The notes under the pieces were generated by a model. It was not told where the DNA came from. It saw nothing but the letters and a program-made list of their open reading frames with translations, and ran no database searches. Below are positions 33,503 through 39,505 of a stretch of 39,505 nt of DNA, piece by piece. How positions within the stretch are numbered: position 1 is the first letter of the stretch; every line of letters begins with the position of its first letter. Position numbers and translations under genes: made by a program. The DNA is from Clostridiales bacterium (lineage in GTDB: Bacteria > Bacillota > Clostridia > Lachnospirales > WQUN01): NCBI GenBank assembly GCA_031269465.1, contig JAISZB010000024.1:1-39505 (forward strand), read 5' to 3'.

Positions 33503-33531
33503 ATTATAAACCCTTGAAATGCATGTGTCAA
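33503..33531 (-). promoter_or_regulatory. Consensus sigma-A promoter of the trp operon
   Basis: TTGACA (33526-33531) and TATAAT (33503-33508) lie 17 nt apart on the minus strand, both perfect consensus. The predicted start near 33496 gives the T-box leader its full length. Confidence 0.88.
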
Positions 33532-34360
33532 TAACAATTTTATTCCATTGAAAAATCCTTAACAGCTAGGCTATGCAATTTGGAAAATTTCTTGAGGCAT
33601 AATTATACTCAATCTGACCATAACCATGAATTTTAGGGGTTTTAAGGGTTTTGCCATTTCAGGCTCAAGATTTTCGCTCTTTCTAAGTTTGGCGTCTCTA
33701 TCGCTTTTCGCCCTCCTTCAAAGCGAATGAATCAATGCCTAATGCATCTTTAAATTCTCTGATTTATTTTGTTGCAGATGCTATATCTCTATTCGCAGTC
33801 ACATGCACCTATTTTATGCTTAAGCTTTTGTATTCCCCCAAGCATTACTTGGATTTCTTTTACATTTCAGATCATTTTATTGCACTGCAAAAGAGTGTAG
33901 CCTATTAAGGCTTGCGACATACTCCCGCCGCCTAAAGAGGCGGCGACTTCTCAGCAATTGTGGTTAAAATCAGCATTTCTTTCCTCGACCGCAAGGAGCC
34001 CCTTCGTAAACTCAGCTGTCTTCATCGCCTTTTTCAGATCAGCATTTGAAATTGAAATGTTTCCAGTAAATATTAAAAGCACAGTTTTCAGTATAAAGCA
34101 AACTTTACCATGAAAAAAATATCGGTTTTGTTTAAAATCTGCATATACTTATATCATAGCAAATCTATTGCAAATGATCAGCCAGAAAAACTTTATTTGA
34201 ATTAGGAAGCTCTAAAAAATTGAAAAAAATTGCAGGGAAGTTAGGCGCATGGGCAATTGGAGTATGGCTATCTCCCCTGCAGCAGAATGCAAAGTCTGAA
34301 CATTTTATAATCAAGTTAAAATCTATAGAGCTGTTCACTTTTAATGACGCTCAGTTGGAT
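33532..34360. other. Intergenic region upstream of the trp promoter
   Basis: No gene was found. It contains an IS200/IS605-end-like hairpin (33926-33945) and a trace of the palindromic element family near 33787-33815 (GCAGTCACATGCACCTATTTTA). The rest is AT-rich and featureless. Confidence 0.45.
33926..33945 (-). repeat. Hairpin resembling an IS200/IS605 element end
   Basis: CGCCGCCT and AGGCGGCG pair perfectly across AAAG. The context GACATACTCC before it and ACTTCTCAGC after it is like the subterminal hairpins of IS200/IS605 elements. No tnpA or tnpB C-terminus was recognised beside it, so it would be an orphan end. Confidence 0.4.
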
Positions 34361-34432
34361 GTTCCGATTTTAAGCATCATAATCCAATGAAGCATTGTAT
34401 AATCCGGCCCCAAAATCGGAACTTCCAAGGCG
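34361..34432. repeat. Palindromic interspersed element, variant
   Basis: GTTCCGATTTT (34361-34371) pairs perfectly with AAAATCGGAAC (34422-34432). Internal CATAATCCAATGAAGC and TTGTATAATCC match the GATTATCCATTGA and TGTATAATC strings of other copies. Confidence 0.65.
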
Positions 34433-34496
34433 CATCGCTATTTATAAAATGGGACGGCTATAATCAAGCTTCATAGACTCTGCATTTATACTGATA

Positions 34497-34580
34497 TGCA
34501 TTGAAAGCTCCTAATTCCGCTGCTTGATTACACAGGCCTCCAAGCTCCAAATTAGGTTCAATTGACTGCAAATAGGAAAT
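34497..34580. repeat. Partial palindromic interspersed element
   Basis: GCTTGATTACACAGGC, AAGCTCCAAATTAGG and TTGACTGCAAATAGG are element-type strings in the expected order, but the arms are degraded. It lies about 120 bp before the surface protein start. Confidence 0.45.
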
Positions 34581-34702
34581 GCTGGCTGAATCCTTAAGCA
34601 TCGAAAGTTAATAGGCTTGGCCTTATATAAACCTTTCAAAAATATATTATGTTTAAGCACAGCAAGGTTGATTTTCAATTCTCAAAAGGAAGAGGTATAA
34701 CA

Positions 34703-37700
34703 ATGGAACATGCCTGCAGAATGCTTCTCAGCAAAAAATCAAGAAGACGAATCGTTGCGTTCCTCATTTTTCTTCTCTTCATAGAGGCGACATTCAGTTA
34801 CTCTGCAATCACAGCCGACGAAAACGCTCAGGAGCAGTTGAGCGGCATCTTGTCCTTCGGAATAAGCGAGAGAGCCGATAAAACGCCTGATTTAAAAACC
34901 AGGCCTGCGGAAGGTGAATCCCTTCCCAAATTTGACGCTCCGGGAGGGCCAGAATCCGGAGCCGTCGGAATCGACAAGCGCATCATAGACTTTGACGCTT
35001 CAACTGGCATTGCAACAGTCCAGCTCGATATAGAAGGCAAACCAAAGTTTTCAGATGCAAATCCTATTTACATCGCCCTGATCTATGACCTTTCATACAG
35101 CATGATTATAGCTTCAAATAATGTAAACGGCCAAAGCAGGCTTGCTTACGCCAAAGAAGCCGGTAAAGCCTTCTCGGAGATTTTCCTGGGAGAAGACGGC
35201 AAGGCCATGGGAAATAAAATAGCGATCGGAGGCTTCGCGACAGTTGCGCATACTTCAGCGGGCTGGTCTGACGACTTGTCCACAGTTAAAAATAGAATTA
35301 CAAACTTAACGGTAAATCAAACCAACAACTTCAATACCAATGCCAGCTCTGGCATCAGGGAAGCCGAGAGGCTCTTAAACGACATTCCAAACGCTAATCC
35401 CAATGCGCATAAAATAGTCATACTGCTTGGAGACGGAGCGCAAACCGCCAGCTACTCCCCTTTGCAAACAAGCGCAGAGAATTCTTACTTAAAAGGAACC
35501 TGGACGAAAAATCTGACAGAAAACGGCTTGAGCCGAACAGTCTACACTCAGTTCGACGTATCTCAGGCAAGCAAAGAGCTTTTCACAAGAGGCGCTGAAG
35601 GCCACTACGGCTTTAATTACAATTACATTTTAGAGATTCAGACGCTTTCAACCACAGATTTAGTATATAAAACGGCAGAGAGGTTCTCTGAAGCTTCCAT
35701 TTCCGAAGCTGGAAGGGTTAAAGACGCGATTCCAGGCATAACCTTCTACACAATAGGCCTCGCCTTAGCCCCTGCAAACTCAACACTTGCATTTGACTAT
35801 GAATCAGCGTTCGCCCGATACACATTATCCAACATCGCCTCCACGCCAGGGCATTTCTTTGAAGTAACGCCAATTGCCATAGCCAACCTCTCAAATCTGT
35901 ACAAAGCATTGGCTGCATCTATAATAGGCGCTGGAAGCGACGCTGAAGTTACCGACATTTTAGGCGATGGAGTAAGCCTTGTCGGAATACCAACCTCTGA
36001 TTATCCATCGACAGCCCTTAAACCTATCGAGACAGACGGAGATAAAATCATATGGAGGCTTGGCACCATACCTTCGGGCTCGCCTGCAACTCTTACTTAC
36101 CAAGTCAAGATAAATGATTCGCAGCTAGGGAAGCTTCCCGTGAATAAAAGCGCCGTTCTTACTTACTCTCCAGCCGGTGAATTCGATAAAGCGACTCAGA
36201 TATTCCCTATGCCCTATCTTTACAGAAGCACCGTTGAAATCGAAAAGGCCTTCAACGGCGACATAGACGGCTTTTCTGAAAACCTTCTTAATTTCAATAT
36301 CCACCACACAAGCAATAACGGGGAAGCCCAAAAATCAAGCGGCCAACTTTACAACCCAAAAACGGGGATCCTCTCAAAACTATACAACCTCTATGCATGC
36401 GAGCCGCTAAACCCGAATGATGAACTAAAACCATACGCTCTAAACATATCTGAGCATCTGACTTTGGAGATGCAGAAAAACGGCATCTTCCTGGAAAGCA
36501 TAACAACAGACGGCAATGCCTCGAAACCCGGACAGGCCTTAAGCGCTAACTTGCAAGTAGCCTTCACGGAATCAGGTGAAAGCCACAAGGTTATCTTCAC
36601 CAATTCAGCTTCAGATTTGGTGAAAGGGGAGAAAATCGTAAAAGTTCAGAGAACGGCCCCTGCTGCATTCGACGGACGGCAGTTCACATTTGAGATTTTA
36701 GACTCCAAAGGCAATATCGTGAGCAGGGCATCAACCGCTCCATTTGAAAACTTGATCCCCGTTGGAGAGGAAGAGCTTCCCAATCAGGATCTTAAATACG
36801 ACTATTACCTGCTGCCATTCGAATTCGAACCAATCCCTCAGAACTACTGGGGAGAAAGCGCTCTTTTACTGAGGGAAGTCGAGCCACAAGACAACGCTGA
36901 ATCTTCAGAGAGCCAGGGAATTTGGGTGTATGACAAAACCGCCCTATACCTCACGATAGATGAAAAAGGCGCTCTTTACATTTTCAGCGACGAAGAGCAG
37001 ACTAACTCAGCTGATGCGGCGTTTGTCAACGCATTCGTCTCAGATGCAGACGAAGAGCCCAGCAGTCCCGGTGAAGACCCGGAAGACCCAGGGGAGACGC
37101 CAGAAGATCCTGGCAAAGAACCTGAAAATCCGGATGTCCCCAAAGGCCCGGATGAAGAGCCTCCAAATCCCAATCAAGAAATCAGCGTCAGCATAAAGAA
37201 GACTTTCAGCTTGATTTCGGATAGCGAATCAAGCTTCATCAGTTCTCTTGACGGCATAGGGGACAATGATCTGTATAACTTCACTTTCAATGTCTACGAT
37301 ATGGATTCATACAACCCCCACTCCTTGTCAAATGATGTTCTGGCTTCAGCCTCGCTCTCGCCGCTTTTAGGATCTGATCTAAAAAACATGCTGTCCGCAT
37401 CAGCTTTGTCAGTCGAAGGCTCATTTGAGGCCAAAACCGATCCTATTTCATTAACTGTAAATCTGGACGGAATAAAGGAAACGCTTGAAGACAGCGACGT
37501 TTATCCAAAACGCTTTCTTGTAGCTGAATGGCTGGAAGTGATTGACGGGACTTCAAATATGCCGATAAATGATCAAAGTGACAATAGAGTTGCTATGTGG
37601 AATGTAAAAAATGCCTCAGGCAGCCTATTTTTCCTGAACCAAGCCACTTTCTTCGCCAGCCGATCAGGAAATATAGTAGATGCCGCGGGTGGTTCGTCCG

Positions 37701-39292
37701 AAAATGAAATTATAATGGACAACCCCATAGGCTCCTTAGTCTCGCGAGTCATTTATTTGACAAAGATAGCCAAAGAAGAAGATTTCACTCCAATAAACGG
37801 GCTTTTCAAATTTGCCATAACAGAGAATGGTTCTCCCATAGAAGTAAACGTGCTAGATTATGAAGATGCTTGGCACCCTGAATCGCCATATCCGATATGG
37901 ATAGAAACAGGCGATCTCGGAGTCAAGACGGTGGCCATCCAGCTTCCTGCAACCGATGCAGGCTACTCCCATATATACCGGATAGAAGAAGAGCCTCCTC
38001 AAGAGCGAGAAGGCCTGGATGAAACATGGTCGACTTCGGCGAAGCTGGAAGCCTTTGAAGAAATATCCGGCTCCAGCATCAACTTCGCTGTTGTAAAAGA
38101 CATCTCCTGCAACACGATTGTCGCATTTATGAATTCTCCATCTGCAAATATGCCTGACGAGCCGGAAGGCCCAGTAGAGGGAATAGCAGGAATCAAGGTG
38201 ACTAAGAAAGCCAGTTCAAGCGTCATAACTCCCGGAGGAACTATAGACTATACTGTAGAAATTGAAAATACTGGAGAAATAGACCTTATAAATCTTAATA
38301 TCACCGACTCCTCTTTCAGCAAGGCAGGCGTCTCGGCAGAAAACGCGAGACTCACAGAAGATGGAACAGAACTGCCATTTAGCATCTCGGGAAAGAGCTT
38401 GATAATAGAAGATCCAGATTACGTATTTAAAAAAGGCGCCATTATCTTGCTGACTTACACCCTTGTCTTCGATGGCAGCTGGACTGCTGGAGACGCCCTA
38501 AACAACGTAGCTGCGGCCACTGGTTTCTATGATGACGGCAGCGCCTCTGACGAAGATGTCGCCGAAGCAATTGCCCCTCCAGAGGAAGAGCAAATTACGC
38601 AAACTCCCGAACCTGCGGACAATTCTGAAATAATCAATGAAAGCGAAGTCCCCGGAGGCTCAGTTGATGTCGAAAATCCAAGTGAATCCCCTGAAGTGAG
38701 TTCCGAATCTCCGACGAACTCTCCGAGCCAGCCTCAGCCGCCAGTGAATCAGCCAGTACCCACAGGCGATGAATCTCTTGATGTAGAAGAAAATACGCCT
38801 CCGGAAGGCGCGCTCAACATCGATACTCCCAATCCTCCAGAAGCGCAGCCCCCAGCGCCAGAAGAACCCGGCGGTTTGACAGACATTGATGAAGGGGGCA
38901 TTCCTGAAGGCGCACTGGAAATAGATGACTCGACTACCCCTGAGTACAATCCGGCAGATGTAGATCCAGACGGCTTTTTAGACATTGATGAAGGCGACAT
39001 TCCTGAAGGCGCGCTGGAGATTGATGATTCGAATACGCCTGAGAGCAATCAGACAGAAGAAGAACCGGACGGCTTTTTAGACATTGATGAAGATAACGTT
39101 CCTGAAGGCGCCATTGATAGCGGAGCGGATGAAAATCAAAATGTCAACCCCGATACAGGAGACAAGTCTGGCAGGAATTTCGTGTCTCTTTATATGATTC
39201 TTCTTTTAGCAGCCCTGCAACTTGGCCTGATCAAATTCATCCTCAATACTCATAAGGCAAGCGAGAATGATGATGGCGGCAAAAAAGAGTGA
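34703..39292 (+). CDS. Large surface protein with VWA domain and sortase-like anchor
   Basis: This 1529-residue exported protein begins with a basic N-terminus and a hydrophobic core (about 17-33), a signal peptide. A von Willebrand A domain follows, with the MIDAS motif DLSYS at 129-133 and ILLGDGAQTAS later. It is flanked by segments resembling isopeptide-forming fimbrial/collagen-binding B domains (about 415-760). A Pro/Glu/Asp linker (about 784-826), further adhesin-like regions and a DUF11-type repeat (about 1162-1290, TPGGTIDYTVEIENTG) come next. Acidic repeats, NPDTG (1482-1486), a membrane helix (about 1494-1515) and a short charged tail end it. It is probably cell-wall anchored by a sortase accepting NPDTG. 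The start is ATG 34703 after GGAAGAGG; a start at 34649 lacks a ribosome site. No sortase gene lies in the window. Confidence 0.82.
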   Translation: MEHACRMLLSKKSRRRIVAFLIFLLFIEATFSYSAITADENAQEQLSGILSFGISERADKTPDLKTRPAEGESLPKFDAPGGPESGAVGIDKRIIDFDASTGIATVQLDIEGKPKFSDANPIYIALIYDLSYSMIIASNNVNGQSRLAYAKEAGKAFSEIFLGEDGKAMGNKIAIGGFATVAHTSAGWSDDLSTVKNRITNLTVNQTNNFNTNASSGIREAERLLNDIPNANPNAHKIVILLGDGAQTASYSPLQTSAENSYLKGTWTKNLTENGLSRTVYTQFDVSQASKELFTRGAEGHYGFNYNYILEIQTLSTTDLVYKTAERFSEASISEAGRVKDAIPGITFYTIGLALAPANSTLAFDYESAFARYTLSNIASTPGHFFEVTPIAIANLSNLYKALAASIIGAGSDAEVTDILGDGVSLVGIPTSDYPSTALKPIETDGDKIIWRLGTIPSGSPATLTYQVKINDSQLGKLPVNKSAVLTYSPAGEFDKATQIFPMPYLYRSTVEIEKAFNGDIDGFSENLLNFNIHHTSNNGEAQKSSGQLYNPKTGILSKLYNLYACEPLNPNDELKPYALNISEHLTLEMQKNGIFLESITTDGNASKPGQALSANLQVAFTESGESHKVIFTNSASDLVKGEKIVKVQRTAPAAFDGRQFTFEILDSKGNIVSRASTAPFENLIPVGEEELPNQDLKYDYYLLPFEFEPIPQNYWGESALLLREVEPQDNAESSESQGIWVYDKTALYLTIDEKGALYIFSDEEQTNSADAAFVNAFVSDADEEPSSPGEDPEDPGETPEDPGKEPENPDVPKGPDEEPPNPNQEISVSIKKTFSLISDSESSFISSLDGIGDNDLYNFTFNVYDMDSYNPHSLSNDVLASASLSPLLGSDLKNMLSASALSVEGSFEAKTDPISLTVNLDGIKETLEDSDVYPKRFLVAEWLEVIDGTSNMPINDQSDNRVAMWNVKNASGSLFFLNQATFFASRSGNIVDAAGGSSENEIIMDNPIGSLVSRVIYLTKIAKEEDFTPINGLFKFAITENGSPIEVNVLDYEDAWHPESPYPIWIETGDLGVKTVAIQLPATDAGYSHIYRIEEEPPQEREGLDETWSTSAKLEAFEEISGSSINFAVVKDISCNTIVAFMNSPSANMPDEPEGPVEGIAGIKVTKKASSSVITPGGTIDYTVEIENTGEIDLINLNITDSSFSKAGVSAENARLTEDGTELPFSISGKSLIIEDPDYVFKKGAIILLTYTLVFDGSWTAGDALNNVAAATGFYDDGSASDEDVAEAIAPPEEEQITQTPEPADNSEIINESEVPGGSVDVENPSESPEVSSESPTNSPSQPQPPVNQPVPTGDESLDVEENTPPEGALNIDTPNPPEAQPPAPEEPGGLTDIDEGGIPEGALEIDDSTTPEYNPADVDPDGFLDIDEGDIPEGALEIDDSNTPESNQTEEEPDGFLDIDEDNVPEGAIDSGADENQNVNPDTGDKSGRNFVSLYMILLLAALQLGLIKFILNTHKASENDDGGKKE
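38806..39130 (+). repeat. Tandem acidic repeats coding for about 35-residue units
   Basis: Three to four units in the surface protein carry LDIDEGDIPEGALEIDDS-like cores (IDEGGIPEGALEIDDS, IDEGDIPEGALEIDDS, IDEDNVPEGAIDS, with an earlier PPEGALNIDT). The nucleotide copies are close enough to allow slippage or recombination and so length variation. Confidence 0.85.
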
Positions 39293-39313
39293 TTGGCATG
39301 GAGAGAAACAATC

Positions 39314-39348
39314 CACATTTAATACTTCAGTATACCAAATGTGCATTT
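39314..39348 (+). terminator. Weak hairpin after the surface protein gene
   Basis: CACATTT (39314-39320) pairs with AAATGTG (39337-39343) across 16 nt, followed by CATTTTTG. It is short and AT-rich, so termination is only possible. Confidence 0.35.
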
Positions 39349-39505
39349 TTGAAAAACCCAAAAAATCACTAAATAGAAATGCGGCTACTAGTGCTGTAAG
39401 TCTCAAACAAGTAATATTACTTTAACATAATATAGATTTCTGAATTTGCAAAAACCCGACCCCAAAATCACTTAATGCTCAGGATATTTTTTTAATTATA
39501 TCGGC

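Noticed and set aside
1..39505. CRISPR array, tRNA or rRNA genes
   Set aside because: No regularly spaced identical repeats with unique spacers were found, and no cloverleaf-type or rRNA sequence was recognised. The dispersed palindromes are irregularly spaced and not array-like.

Overview
The window looks like the chromosome of a Gram-positive, Clostridia-type firmicute. The evidence is a tryptophan T-box leader ahead of a full trp operon, consensus sigma-A promoters (TTGACA/TATAAT type), strong AGGAGG ribosome sites with frequent GTG and TTG starts, DivIB and FtsZ of firmicute type, and a large surface protein with a sortase-like C-terminus. The family or genus cannot be fixed from the sequence alone. 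Gene density is low. Long intergenic stretches hold short palindromic repeats and decayed mobile or defence genes.

Layout. 1-1.7 kb: a dispersed repeat, an IS30 transposase fragment and a TnpB-type fragment lacking its nuclease half. 1.8-6.1 kb (minus strand): a Tet(M)-like ribosomal-protection GTPase with an unusual Shine-Dalgarno/hairpin/start arrangement, a DUF2752 membrane protein overlapping a DtxR-family regulator, and a uracil permease. 6.1-8.1 kb: no recognisable gene. 8.1-12 kb (plus strand): an HI0933-type flavoprotein, then divIB and ftsZ. 12-15.6 kb: a group II intron 3' remnant, an intact IS1595-family transposase with an older IS1595 fragment before it, and a 216-bp MITE-like element. 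15.6-23.1 kb: an AAA-ATPase/DUF1703 nuclease, YaiI (DUF188), a metallophosphoesterase, a decayed type I restriction hsdR gene and a shikimate-kinase-like protein. 23.3-25.8 kb: an inverted second MITE with an 8-bp target duplication, then an OLD/RloA-type ATPase followed by a broken TOPRIM-like partner, which resembles a damaged two-gene phage-defence system.

26.4-33.5 kb (minus strand): trpE-G-D-C-F-B-A with translationally coupled overlaps, driven by a consensus promoter and a T-box whose candidate specifier is TGG. Two palindromic repeats sit between trpF and trpB, the only break in an otherwise overlapping operon. 33.5-34.6 kb: repeats and an IS200/IS605-end-like hairpin. 34.7-39.3 kb: a 1529-residue surface protein with a VWA domain, adhesin-like domains, acidic repeats and an NPDTG anchor.

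The strongest unexplained signals are the roughly 120-bp palindromic element family with a conserved centre, the Shine-Dalgarno/hairpin/start of the Tet(M)-like gene, and a cluster of very short ORFs with strong ribosome sites near 20.0-20.26 kb.
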